Translations under genes and position numbers: made by a program
Assembly: GCF_004339805.1 (NCBI RefSeq)
Contig: NZ_SLUI01000009.1
Span: 151,809-215,808, forward strand
From: Anaerospora hongkongensis
GTDB taxonomy: Bacteria > Bacillota > Negativicutes > Sporomusales > DSM-15969
Direction of reading: 5' to 3'
DNA: 64,000 nucleotides
Part shown: positions 48,129-58,400 of the stretch, one piece after another
Numbering within the stretch: position 1 is the stretch's first letter
How the letters are laid out: every line of letters begins with the position of its first letter
Notes under the pieces: model-generated
What the model was told of the DNA's origin: nothing
Database searches by the model: none
The model's input: only the letters and a program-made list of their open reading frames with translations

Positions 48129-48507
48129 GCAAAGCATTCGCATCCGTATTGTCAGGGCTTCATCAGCAGATTTCTGGTATGCCAACAAGGTGGGCCAGGA
48201 ATTTGCCGTATTGAGCGAAAGAAAGGATGCCTACCGTGTGAATGTAGGCGACCCGTCAGCACACTACGTCAGAAAGCAGGATTGCGAGATTGTTGGGACG
48301 GATTCGCGTACCTATTTTGGTGATGTGGACAGTGTTCCTGATGATGAATGGATTGATGCTGAAATGGAAGATGGAGCAGACTATTTGCTTCAATACGCAG
48401 TGCAAGGCGAGACGGTTTACTATCGTTTGCTTGGTGACAATGATGATATTGTTGAACATGGAGTGATTTCAAAAAAAGCCTTTAGAGGAATGAGCAAGAG
48501 TTTTTGA
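48115..48507 (+). CDS. Hypothetical island protein (130 aa)
   Basis: Unrecognised, small and acidic with a basic N-terminal tip. The first part, RIRIVRASSADFWYANKVGQEFAVL, looks like a short beta-barrel domain (SH3-like). The second part is acidic (DSVPDDEWIDAEMEDGADYLLQYAVQGETVYYRLLGDNDDIV). ATG 48115 is used because AAAGGGGTGGG precedes it; a frame to 48079 exists without such a site. It is coupled to the preceding gene and is the last gene before the AT-rich kinase cassette. Confidence 0.6.
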   Translation: MKKTKQSIRIRIVRASSADFWYANKVGQEFAVLSERKDAYRVNVGDPSAHYVRKQDCEIVGTDSRTYFGDVDSVPDDEWIDAEMEDGADYLLQYAVQGETVYYRLLGDNDDIVEHGVISKKAFRGMSKSF

Positions 48508-48662
48508 GTTGAACTAATAAGAATGAGTCTACAGTTGATTCATCAGATAGGTAATTTGAGGTCTAAAGGAATCTTTATTTTGGAAGAATATTTTGTATAT
48601 ATTTACAGCGCTCAATTGCTATACCAAAGCAATTATAGTACAATTACGGTGGAGTGATGTGT

Positions 48663-49400
48663 ATGGATGACATATTTGAAATAGGTGAATCTAACAAAAA
48701 ACTAGGAATCATAACACGTAAGAATACACACGGGGAAGAATTTGAGTTAGTTAAAAGGTTTATTGATTATCGTAAAGAGATTTTTAAACCAACTTCTACT
48801 AAGAAATTGGCGATATTTATTGAACCTAAAATAAATTTATCATATCCAGATATCGTTTTTGTTGAATATAATCCAAATAATTTTGAGCAATGGAATAAAT
48901 CTAGATTTGAACTTGGGTCTGCTGACTTAAAAATTTTATATCATATATATGTATCACATGGAATTGATGCTACGAATATTGTTACGCAATTAGGATGCAG
49001 TTGGAAAGATGTAATACTCACAGTAGAAAAATTATATGATTCAGACTTGATAATAAGAAAAAACCAAAAATGGTGTATTAAGAATAAGAAGAGTTTAAGT
49101 GTAAGAAAAATCGAAGCAGTGGAAGCTAAAATTAATAAGTGGGATGAAGTATTTCAGCAAGCAATTATCAATAAGAATTTTGCTTCTGAGAGCTACGCAC
49201 TATCTAAGCTTGTTATTAATCCTCAAAAAAATACTATTGATCGGTTTGATAATTTTGGCATAGGCTTATATATTCAAAATAATGATGGCTTTAAAATGAT
49301 GCGAGAAGCCCAAAAAACTTCGATACCTGTAAGTTTTAATTCAATTTATTTTAATGAATGGATTGGCAGAGCAATCTCCTTGTCGGGAAAGGCGGTGTAG
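48663..49400 (+). CDS. Winged-helix / PDDEXK-like protein of the kinase cassette
   Basis: 245-residue protein, first gene of a three-gene AT-rich cassette. An N-terminal segment has YPDIVFVEYNP (D63). The middle (about residues 84-138, ADLKILYHIYVSHGIDATNIVTQLGCSWKDVILTVEKLYDSDLIIRKNQKW) reads as a winged helix. The C-terminal part has IEAVEAKINKWDEVFQQA (E154, K156, then Gln) followed by FASESYALSK. The D...E-x-K...Q-A pattern is that of PDDEXK-type nuclease-like domains, so it may bind and cut DNA or be a degenerate form used for binding. ATG 48663 has GGTGGAG 9 nt upstream. The kinase gene starts 3 bp after its stop. No named family is recognised. Confidence 0.7.
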   Translation: MDDIFEIGESNKKLGIITRKNTHGEEFELVKRFIDYRKEIFKPTSTKKLAIFIEPKINLSYPDIVFVEYNPNNFEQWNKSRFELGSADLKILYHIYVSHGIDATNIVTQLGCSWKDVILTVEKLYDSDLIIRKNQKWCIKNKKSLSVRKIEAVEAKINKWDEVFQQAIINKNFASESYALSKLVINPQKNTIDRFDNFGIGLYIQNNDGFKMMREAQKTSIPVSFNSIYFNEWIGRAISLSGKAV

Positions 49401-49403
49401 CAT

Positions 49404-50258
49404 ATGATTTCAACGAATGAAGTTCAATCATTATTGAAGTGTGAGGAGATAATTAAACAGTTTCCGAGCAGTGGACAAAAACAGGTTTTTCTAGTTAGCT
49501 TTCAAGATAAGGGAATTGTTGTTGCAAAATTTGTTAAAAGCGAAGATTTAAGGGTTCAAAGAGAAATTGAAATAGTAACCGAAAATGACATTATTAATGT
49601 CCCCAAAATGATTGAAATTAAGAATTTTACTACTGAGAGTAATGAGGCGTACATTTGTATAATTGAAGAGTATATCAAAGGTATTTCGCTGACCTCGAAA
49701 ATGGAGCAGGGTAAAGTATCTACTCCAGATGGATTGAAATTATTAAATACGCTACTTCGTATTTCAGTGCAGTTAGAAAATTTGCAAGTTGTACATCGTG
49801 ATATAAAGCCAGATAACATAATCTGTGGCGATGATGGTGAATACTATTTAATTGATTTTGGAATTGCTAGGCAATTGAATAGGGCGTCTTTGACGATGAC
49901 TCAAGCAGTTGTTGGACCCCATACGCCTGGTTATGGGGCGCCAGAACTTTTTCAATATAGTAAGAGTGATATTGATATAAGAGCTGACCTATTTTCAATA
50001 GGAGTTGTTTTATTTCAGGCACTTACAGGTGAGCATCCTTTCCTTACTGGTGAAGAAATGAGCGTCAATGAAATATGGTATAGGACAAAAACTGTGTCGC
50101 CTAAAAATATAATAATTGATGGAGATATTAATCGGCAATTTATTAGCTTTATTCAAACCTTAATGCAAAAACATCCTACAAGAAGGCCGCCATCTGCAAA
50201 GAAAGCTTTAGAATGGTTTGACGCGGTTGTACCTACAATGCAATTGGAGGGGCTGTGA
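49404..50258 (+). CDS. Serine/threonine protein kinase
   Basis: 284-residue eukaryote-like kinase with no membrane or sensor domain. Catalytic elements are complete from VAIK-type Lys onward: K42 in VVAKFVK, helix-C Glu about E56, HRDIKPDN at 131-138, DFG at 151-153, APE at 179-181, and the DIRADLFSIGVVLFQALTGEHPF F-helix. The glycine-rich loop is poorly conserved (FPSSGQKQVF). The C terminus ends just after the kinase fold, unlike PASTA-type housekeeping kinases. It is coupled to both neighbours (3-bp gap before, ATGA-type overlap after), so the two partner proteins are likely substrates or effectors. AT-rich codon use marks it as acquired DNA. Confidence 0.9.
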   Translation: MISTNEVQSLLKCEEIIKQFPSSGQKQVFLVSFQDKGIVVAKFVKSEDLRVQREIEIVTENDIINVPKMIEIKNFTTESNEAYICIIEEYIKGISLTSKMEQGKVSTPDGLKLLNTLLRISVQLENLQVVHRDIKPDNIICGDDGEYYLIDFGIARQLNRASLTMTQAVVGPHTPGYGAPELFQYSKSDIDIRADLFSIGVVLFQALTGEHPFLTGEEMSVNEIWYRTKTVSPKNIIIDGDINRQFISFIQTLMQKHPTRRPPSAKKALEWFDAVVPTMQLEGL

Positions 50259-51463
50259 TGGACTTATATTTGCAATTTGGTTATGGCATGAAAAATTTAA
50301 CCATTGATTTAAGCAAGGAATGGGAAAATACTAATGTAATACTTAGTCCACGTGACATAACTCCGAAACAGCTTGAAAAATGGAGTAAGGAATTTAGCAA
50401 GGCTAACGTGAATTGTATGTTTGATCCTCAATGCTATTTTCCAAAATGTGATCATAAGAATTTAATTCAGTATGGTTATTGGGACAATTCGCTAAATACC
50501 AATCTTAATACTGTAGACGATTCGGAGACTATATTGATCAGAAAGATCAATGTATATAATGGAATGATCAATTCTGATAAGTTTATCATTCCTGGAATTA
50601 TGCGGAAATATAGTTCGGAGTGGTTTAGTCAATGGAAAAGTAATTGCTCAAAGCTTTCTGATGTTACTAGGAAAGTTGTAAAAAATAGAAAATCTATTTT
50701 AACACTTGCTCTTCCTTCGGATTTACTGTGCCAGGATGAGTCAAATATTGAGCAAATTATTGAGACTAGTAGTAAATGGGATGTAGATGGTTATTACATA
50801 ATTGCAGAACCTTATAATGGTCAATATTTAGTTGATAATCCTGTTTGGATTTCTAATCTGATGCAACTTTGTGCTGGTTTAAAACTTCAAAATAGGGAAG
50901 TAATTGTTGGATATGCCAATCAACAATTATTAAGTCTTTCTGCAACAAAAATAGATGCTATTGCATCGGGAACTTATTTGAATGTACGAAAATTCTCAAA
51001 TAAATTTGAGCAGCTAGATGATATAAAACGTAAAAGTGTATGGTTTTATTATCCCCATGCTCTATCAGAATATAAAATTCCATTTTTAGATGTAGCTTAT
51101 AATAATGGGATTTTAACAGAGATGAAGCCTGATGTAGAATTAGATAATTCATATATTTCTTTGATTTTTTCGGGAATTTTACCATCATCAACAGCATTTA
51201 ATGAGAACTTGGCTTTTAAACACTATTTACAAACGCTAAAAAAACAAGTGGCATTGTGTTCAAGAGATACTTTTAAAGACACCATTGCAGCCAATGAGAT
51301 GCTACTGAACACTGCTGAACGCCGTATTGAATTTCTTGAAAAAAATGGGGTATATGCACAAGCTAGAAGCTTCAAAGATATTGTAGATGTCAATCGTTCC
51401 GCTTTGCAGAGGCTACAAAAAACAAGAGGATTTATGTTAGAACATTCCTGGGGTTATATATAA
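50258..51463 (+). CDS. Unknown protein of the kinase cassette, possibly TIM-barrel-like
   Basis: 401 residues with no family I can name. The N terminus has NVILSPRDITPKQLEKW and CMFDPQCYFPKCDH (residues about 53-66), including C53, C59, C64 and H66, a possible metal site. The middle alternates strands and helices like a TIM barrel: SILTLALPSDLL, VDGYYIIAEPY, REVIVGYANQQLLSLSATKIDAIASGTYLNVRKF, SVWFYYPHAL. The C terminus is helical (ETAERRIEFLEKNG-type). Loose resemblance to tRNA-guanine-transglycosylase-like folds is noted as a guess. ATG 50258 shares its A with the kinase stop. It is the last gene of the island, 47 bp before the right repeat. Confidence 0.65.
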   Translation: MDLYLQFGYGMKNLTIDLSKEWENTNVILSPRDITPKQLEKWSKEFSKANVNCMFDPQCYFPKCDHKNLIQYGYWDNSLNTNLNTVDDSETILIRKINVYNGMINSDKFIIPGIMRKYSSEWFSQWKSNCSKLSDVTRKVVKNRKSILTLALPSDLLCQDESNIEQIIETSSKWDVDGYYIIAEPYNGQYLVDNPVWISNLMQLCAGLKLQNREVIVGYANQQLLSLSATKIDAIASGTYLNVRKFSNKFEQLDDIKRKSVWFYYPHALSEYKIPFLDVAYNNGILTEMKPDVELDNSYISLIFSGILPSSTAFNENLAFKHYLQTLKKQVALCSRDTFKDTIAANEMLLNTAERRIEFLEKNGVYAQARSFKDIVDVNRSALQRLQKTRGFMLEHSWGYI

Positions 51464-51510
51464 ATTATGGGATTTTTAACCAAAATAAGGCGGATTTGTC
51501 CTGCTGCGGA

Positions 51511-51524
51511 TCGCCTCCACCAAT
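51511..51524 (+). repeat. Right attachment-site repeat
   Basis: TCGCCTCCACCAAT, identical to the ssrA 3' end at 37194-37207. Next to it AAA is also shared after one mismatch. Confidence 0.75.
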
Positions 51525-51533
51525 TAAATCTCC

Positions 51534-51583
51534 CCTCCACCTGGTATATAATAGATGTAAGATCTATCTATATTAGGTGGAGG
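51534..51583 (+). promoter_or_regulatory. Promoter and Shine-Dalgarno-masking inverted repeat upstream of the HNH gene
   Basis: CCTCCACCT (51534-51542) is the exact complement of AGGTGGAGG (51575-51583), the ribosome-binding site of the next gene. A TATAAT (51547-51552) lies between the arms. Transcripts starting at this promoter would lack the left arm; read-through transcripts from the island would include it and could mask the site. Confidence 0.55.
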
Positions 51584-51592
51584 TTTTGCTTT

Positions 51593-52089
51593 ATGAAGGT
51601 GACTTGTCATTTGTGTGGAGTGGAATTTGAAAAGGCAGATAAAGAAGTGAGGCGACAGCAAAAGAAGGAAGAGACTATTTCTTCTGCAGCCGTAGCTGTA
51701 CTGGTATTCACGCAAATAAAATCAGGCACAACACGCCTGATGACGGCTTAAAGTCTTATCAGCGGCGAACAAAAAAGATGGAAAAAATGCTCGGCGAAAA
51801 ATTAAGCACTGCTAAATCCAGGCTGAATGAGCTTCTGATGTTTGAATTAGCAAGGAAGTGCAACATGGATAGTTGCTTTCGCTGTGGGGAGCGGATAATA
51901 AATATTGAAGACTTTACAATTGATCATAAAGAATCATGGTTGCTCAGTGATGATGCGGCGAAGCTTTTTTATGATATGGATAATATTGCGTTTAGTCATG
52001 CCAAATGCAATTATGAAGCAGGGACAAAGAACTATGTTAGCAATTGTAAAAATGCTATTAAAGAAGAGTTGGAATTATATATATACTAG
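51593..52089 (+). pseudogene. HNH-endonuclease-like gene broken by a frameshift
   Basis: The start is MKVTCHLCGVEFEKADKEVRRQQKK (first zinc pair CHLC). Near 51660-51673, in the A/G-rich run AAAAGAAGGAAGAGAC, the sensible reading moves to another frame. In that frame the DNA reads RDYFFCSRSCTGIHANKIRH and continues without a stop through KKMEKMLGEKL to the HNH-like end (CFRCGERI, FTIDHKESWL, DMDNIAFSHAKCN). Joined, this gives about 165 residues with C-x2-C pairs and an H-N-H-type core. Either a one-base indel inactivated the gene, or it is a sequencing error, or frameshifting is programmed. It lies just right of the island, on the host side. Confidence 0.75.
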
Positions 52090-52093
52090 ACGA

Positions 52094-52130
52094 AAAATAG
52101 CACTCGGAAAACCGAGTGCTATTTTGTTCT
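52094..52130 (+). terminator. Terminator of the HNH-like gene
   Basis: 14-bp perfect stem AAAATAGCACTCGG (52094-52107) with CCGAGTGCTATTTT (52112-52125). Confidence 0.9.
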
Positions 52131-52466
52131 TTTAAGATGAAGCGCCGACAGTATCGTAACTAGTCAGCGCTTTATTTTGTGATCAAAGAATGCATTAATT
52201 TATTAAGAAAAAATTTATAATTTTAGATGTTTTATGATGATATTATTATATTAATAAATTGTCGAATGATAGTCTCATAAACCTATCAAAGCGTGGAGGT
52301 CGTATAATAATGGGCCTAAAACTAAGGTTGTAGCGCCAGATTGCATTTAGGTTTACTTAAATCAATTTGGCGTTTTTTATTCAATATCTGATTGATTTTA
52401 TTATTTAAAGCCAATTTATCAGCTGAAACTGCAAAATACTAAACTAGATTGATGGGGGAAGTAGTA
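52131..52466 (+). promoter_or_regulatory. Leader region of the adhesin gene
   Basis: 336 bp without a gene. An AAGCGC/GCGCTT stem (about 52140-52175) may be a second terminator of the upstream gene. An AT-rich promoter-like zone follows (52195-52260), then a structured leader. An intrinsic terminator (CGCCAGATTG 52334-52343 with CAATTTGGCG 52363-52372, then TTTTTT) lies about 95 bp before the start codon. Upstream CCTAAA (52315-52320) can also pair with TTTAGG (52346-52351) in the terminator loop. This looks like an attenuated or riboswitch-type leader, but no known class is recognised. Confidence 0.55.
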
Positions 52467-55400
52467 GTGAAAATGCAAAGAAAATGGATTAGAGCCTGGA
52501 AACGTGGTAAACCAGACTATATGCGTAGTGCTTACAGTATATTCAGAACTAGAAGAATTGTTGCTCCTCCTAAACAATTACCTGCTAAACGGACTTGGCA
52601 CAAGAAGGTACTGCCAGTTGCCGCAAGTACGATGCTGGGTTTCTTACCTTTTCTTTATTCACTGAGTGATAGTATTGTTTATGCAGAGCCTCAAATTATT
52701 ACTGATGGTAGAACTGGTACAAGCCTAGCGATAAATGGCAGCATTACCGATATAACAACGTCAACCATTAAAGGAGTCACTGGTTTCAACTCATTTGACC
52801 GGTTTAATGTCTATGCGAATAATACAGTCAATCTCTACCTCCCAGGCGGTACTAGTAACTTATTAAATCTTGTCCATGGCGAAAGATCGTACATAGACGG
52901 TATGCTTAATTCAATTAAGGATGGCAAGATAGGCGGTAACGTTTATTTTCTCAATTCGTACGGTACAGTGGTCGGGACGACCGGTACAATGAATGTGGGC
53001 TCGCTGACCATGATGACACCGACGAAATCATTCATGAACAATTTTTTTGACAACACGGGAGCGCTTAACCAGGTTTTCGATGGAACAGTGCCACTTGATG
53101 CGCAAGGGCAAATCGTGGTGAAAGGAAAAATAAGTGCTATTGACGATGTTACACTAAGAGCAGGTACAGTTGTTAATGAAGGGACAGTTGCCACAGGTTC
53201 GGTATTTAAAGTAGAGAAGCCTGATTTTAGCCAAATTGTTAACATTACAAACATACAGGACAATCCAACACTCGCGATTAAAAATGGTAATATTGTCATT
53301 TCTGCTGTACAAGAAGTCAGCATTAGCGGCAATTTGCTCACTACCGGTCCTAACTCCACCAAGGCCGGTGATATTACAATTTCCGTTAACTCAGGTGAGA
53401 CCGCAAAAATCGGGATAACTGGAGGAAATATCGAAGGCAATAACATTACCCTTACTGCCAGTGTTCAAGATACGACAACAGGTATAGTAGGTCTTAAAAC
53501 AAGTGAAGCGCTTGTGGATGTGAGCGGTGGAATGATAAAAGCTTCTGGTGACGTCGCTATGACAGCCTCCAGTGATGTGAAGGTGACCACGAAAATAGAA
53601 CCCGGCCCAGAGCAGCCACCGTCTGAAGGCAACGCCGCCGCTGCAATTACAAAAGTCGATAGTTCAGCTGAAGTGCATATTCATGGTAATAGTAGTCTGG
53701 ATGTAAGCGGTAACTTATCACTACATGCAGATAATAAGGTAGAAGTAACTTCTATTGCTGACGGTAGTGGCAGTAGTGCGGGTGCTTCTGTAGCATTAAG
53801 TAAGATTGTTTCCGATACGAGTGTTATTGTTGATGAGAATGCTGTCATTAATCAGGCGGCAGCTATTACATTAGAGGCTTCATCCTCCAACGTAGTAAAT
53901 ACAACAGCAACAGCCTCAACTGGTGGTGCTGCAAATGCACCTAATCAAACATTAAATGATTATCAGGACGATGCTAAGACCAGCGAAGGTTCCGTTACTG
54001 CTGCTGGGTCATTGGCTATCAATGATATTTCCAGTACTACCAGAGCGTATATGGCTTCTTCTCAAACTGCTAATTCCAGTGGCAAGGTTGAGGTTGTTAG
54101 CAGCGCGCTTAATAAATCTACCGTTACTGCCGATGGCAGTACTGTTGCAAAAGATGCAGCAGGTATTGGTGCGGCTGTAGGGATCAATAAGGTCAATTCC
54201 GTCAATGAAGCGCATATTGATCAAGAGGTATCTGCTAAAGGGGTAACTGTATCCGCTAATAATGGCGAAGACACAAGTGTGTTTGATACAACCGCTGTGT
54301 CTGGTGCTGGTTCAGATCAGATAGGTGTTGCAGGAGCCTTAGCAGTAAATAAAATAAATCATAAAACCGCAGCTGTTATTGGTGAAGGTGCTTCTATTAC
54401 TAGTAACGATGGGGATATCAGCATTTCCGCTGAAAATAGGGCGACTGAAACAGCAAAAGCACTTCCCAATAAAAATGCTCTTCAAGGCGGCGATTTAGGC
54501 ATAGGTGCTTCTGTTGCGCTAAACCTTGCCAATAATATCACTACAGCAGAATTAAAGGGTGCAATAACCGGTGCTCACGATATAAGTGTCAGTGCCTTAG
54601 GTAAACATACCCTGGTGACGGAAGCAGAAGCGGGAGCAGCCGGTGGTTTTGCGTTAACACCGGTAGTAGCGTTGACGGTTGCGGATAACATCACCACAGC
54701 GAAGATTGCAAGCGGTCCAGACCTAAATGTAACCGGAGATGTCAGCGTTAGCGCAGATAACACGGGCAGTACCAAGACAAGTGCTACAGGCTCGGCAGAA
54801 GGCAATGCAGCGATTGGCGCCGCCATTGCCGTCAATGTCATCACGGACAGTGCGGAAGCTACTACGGCAAGAAGCATCAGTGCCGGTGGTGATGTCAGCT
54901 TTACCGCGAAATCGAGCAGCACAGTAGAAGCCAATGCCATAGCAGGAGCCAAAGGCGGCAAACAAGACGAAAAAGGCGCGGCGGTGAAAAACGACTCCAC
55001 GGAACAAGGCGGAGTCGATCAAGCGATCGCCGAGCAAACCGCCTTTGGCCAAGAACAGAAAAACGGGAAAGATACCGAGAAAAAAGAAGCGAAATCTGCG
55101 TCTACCAGTGAAGGCAAGCTCTCGGTAGCAGCAGCGGTAGGGGTGAACGTAGCGGAAAACAGCGCGCGAGCCTATACAGCAGATGGAGTCAACATCAGCG
55201 GGAAGAAGTTAACAGCGAAAGCCGAGCAAAAGACGGTAGATAAAGTCAGTGCAGACGGTAACTCAGAAATTGCGAAAGCTCCTGTCAAAGAAGGGGAAAC
55301 AGCGCCAACTCCAACGGGTACGGGAATTGGAGCGGGTGTCGCGATCAACAGCGTATCAGCTTTGGCTGATGCGCATATTGGCAAAGGCACGCACCACGTA

Positions 55401-58400
55401 ACGGGAGTGGAAGTAGCGGCAAAAACCTTAAACAATGAGGCTAGCCAGTTTACAGCGGAGGCTATCTCAGGAGCAAGTGGCGGTAACGTAGGGTTAGCGG
55501 GCTCGTTTGCGCTCAACAGCGTAGAGAACACTAGCACAGCCAGCATCGACAAAGACGCCGAAGTAAATGGAACGGCAGCAGATGTTAACGTCGAAGCCAC
55601 GAATCAATCCGAGTACAAGGCCAGTGCCACACCCGGCAAGACCACAGCAGGAGCCGGGTTAGGGATCGGTGCGTCAGTTGCAATGAATTTAGCAGATAAC
55701 ATAACGACGGCTCAAATTGAGGGTAAAGTAACGGGTGCTCACGACGTAACTGTGAGTGCCTTAGGTGATCATACCCTGGTGACGGAAGCGAAAGCCGGAG
55801 CGGCCGGTGGTTTTGCGGCAACGCCTGTAGTGGCGTTGACAGTAGCGGATAATGTAACGACAGCGAAGATTGCAAGCGGTGCAGACTTAGCGGTAAGTGG
55901 CGATGTCAGCGTTAGCGCAGATAATACCGGCAGTACCAAGACAAGTGCTACAGGCTCGGCAGAAGGCAACGCAGCGATTGGCGCCGCGATTGCCGTCAAT
56001 GTCATCACCGACAGTGCCGAAGCAACCACGGCAAGAAGCATCAATGCCGGTGGTGATGTCAGCTTTACTGCGAAATCGAGCAGCACAGTAGAAGCCAATG
56101 CCGTAGCAGGAGCCAAGGGTGGCAAACAAGACGACAAAGGCGCGGCGGTGAAAAACGACTCCACGGAACAAGGCGGAGTCGATCAAGCGATCGCCGAGCA
56201 AACCGCCTTTGGCCAAGAACAGAAAAACGGGAAAGATACCGAGAAAAAAGAAGCGAAATCTGCGTCTACCAGTGAAGGCAAGCTGTCGGTAGCAGCAGCG
56301 GTAGGGGTGAACGTAGCGGATAATAGCGCGCGAGCCTATACAGCAGATGGAGTCAACATCAGCGGGAAGAAGTTAACAGCGAAAGCCGAGCAAAAGACGG
56401 TAGATAAAGTCAGTGCAGACGGTAACTCAGAAATTGCGAAAGCTCCTGTCAAAGAAGGGGAAACAGCGCCAACTCCAACGGGTACGGGAATTGGAGCGGG
56501 TGTCGCGATCAACAGCGTAACAGCCTTGGCTGATGCGCATATCGGCAAAGGCACGCACCACGTAACGGGCCTAGAAGTAGCGGCAACAGCTTTAAACAAT
56601 GAGGCTAGCCAGTTTACAGCAGAGGCCATTTCAGGAGCAAGTGGCGGTAACGTAGGCTTAGCGGGCTCGTTTGCGCTCAACAGCGTAGAAAATACCAGTA
56701 CAGCCAGCATTGATAAAGACGCCGAAGTAAATGGAACGGCAGCAGATGTTAACGTCGAAGCCACGAATCAATCCGAGTACAAGGCCAGTGCCACACCCGG
56801 CAAGACCACAGCAGGAGCCGGGTTAGGGATCGGTGCGTCAGTCGCGATGAACCTGGCAGATAACATAACGACGGCCCAAATAGAAGGGAAAGTAACGGGT
56901 GCTCATGACGTAAGTGTGAGCGCCTTGGGTAACCATACCCTGGTGACGGAAGCAGAAGCGGGAGCAGCCGGTGGTTTTGCGTTAACACCGGTAGTAGCGT
57001 TGACGGTAGCAGATAATGTGACCACTGCCAAAATTGCAAGCGGCACAGATCTAGATGTAAGTGGCGATGTCAGCGTCAATGCAGATAACACGGGCAGTAC
57101 CAAGACAAGTGCTACAGGCTCGGCAGAAGGCAATGCGGCGATTGGCGCGGCGATTGCGGTTAATGTTATCACGGACAGTGCAGAAGCAACCACGGCGAGA
57201 AGTATCAGTGCAGGTGGAGATGTCAGCTTAACCGCGAAATCCAATAGCACAGTAGAAGCAAGTGCCATAGCGGGAGCCAAAGGCGGTAAACAAGACGAAA
57301 AAGGCGCCGCGGTGAAAAATGACGCGGCGGAACAAGGCGGAGTCGATCAAGCGATCGCCGAACAAACGGCCTTTGGACAAGAGCAGAAAAATGGCAAAGA
57401 TGCCGAGAAAAAAGAAGCAAAGTCGGCGTCCACTAGTGAAGGGAAGCTCTCGGTAGCAGCAGCGGTAGGGGTAAACGTAGCGGAAAACAGCGCACGAGCC
57501 TATACGAGTGACGGCGTCAACATCAGCGGGAAGAAGTTAACGGCCAAAGCCGAGCAAAAGACCGTTGCGCAAGTAAAAGCAGACGGCAACTCGGAAATCG
57601 CGAAAGTTCCTGTCAAAGAAGGGGAGCAAGCGCCAACCCCAACGGGAACGGGAATCGGAGCGGGTGTCGCGATCAACAGCGTAACCGCCTTGGCCGATGC
57701 GCATATTGGCAAAGGCACGCACCATGTAACGGGAGTGGAAGTAGCGGCAAAAGCTTTAAACGGTGAGGCCAGCCAGTTTACAGCAGAAGCAATCTCGGGA
57801 GCAAGCGGCGGTAACGTAGGGTTAGCGGGCTCGTTTGCGCTCAACAGCGTGGAGAATACGAGCACCGCCAGCATTGATGAAGAGGCCGAAATTAATGGAA
57901 CAGCGGCAGACATCAAAGTCGAAGCCAGAAATCAATCCAAGTACAAGGCTAGTGCTACACCTGGCAAGACCACAGACGGAGCCGGGTTAGGGATCGGTGC
58001 GTCAGTCGCGATGAACCTGGCAGATAACATAACGACGGCCCAAATAGAAGGGAAAGTAACGGGTGCTCATGACGTAAGTGTGAGCGCCTTGGGTAACCAT
58101 ACCCTGGTGACGGAAGCCAAGACCGGAGCGGCAGGCGGCTTTGCGTTAACACCTGTTGTAGGACTCACCGTAGCAGACAACATCACCACAGCTAAAATTG
58201 CAAGTGGTACAGACTTAGTAGTAAGTGGCGATGTGAGTGTCAGTGCAGATAACACGGGTAGCACTACGACAAGTGCTACTGGCTCGGCAGAAGGCAATGC
58301 AGCCATAGGAGCTGCGCTTGCTGTTAATGTCATCACGGACAGTGCCGAAGCGACGACGGCAAGAAGCATCAGCGCCGGTGGGGATGTCAGCTTTACCGCG

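Larger units (their letters stand above)
37194..51524. mobile_element. Genomic island inserted at the ssrA 3' end
   Basis: About 14.3 kb between two identical 14-bp direct repeats, one being the ssrA 3' end. tmRNA genes are well-known island targets. The content is accessory: nuclease-like genes, a DUF927 ATPase, RadC, a large serine recombinase, a phage-type XRE repressor, many hypothetical proteins and an AT-rich kinase cassette. No tyrosine integrase is found next to either end, where an ssrA-specific integrase would be expected. The island may therefore have lost its integrase, be composite, or use the serine recombinase at 44202-45791. Boundaries are inferred from the repeats only. Confidence 0.7.

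Noticed and set aside
52260..52380. Cyclic-di-GMP-I riboswitch upstream of the adhesin
   Set aside because: CAAAGC and GGCCTAA fragments are suggestive, but the GGCAAACC...GAAA...GGGACGC part and the P2 stem are missing, so the class cannot be claimed.
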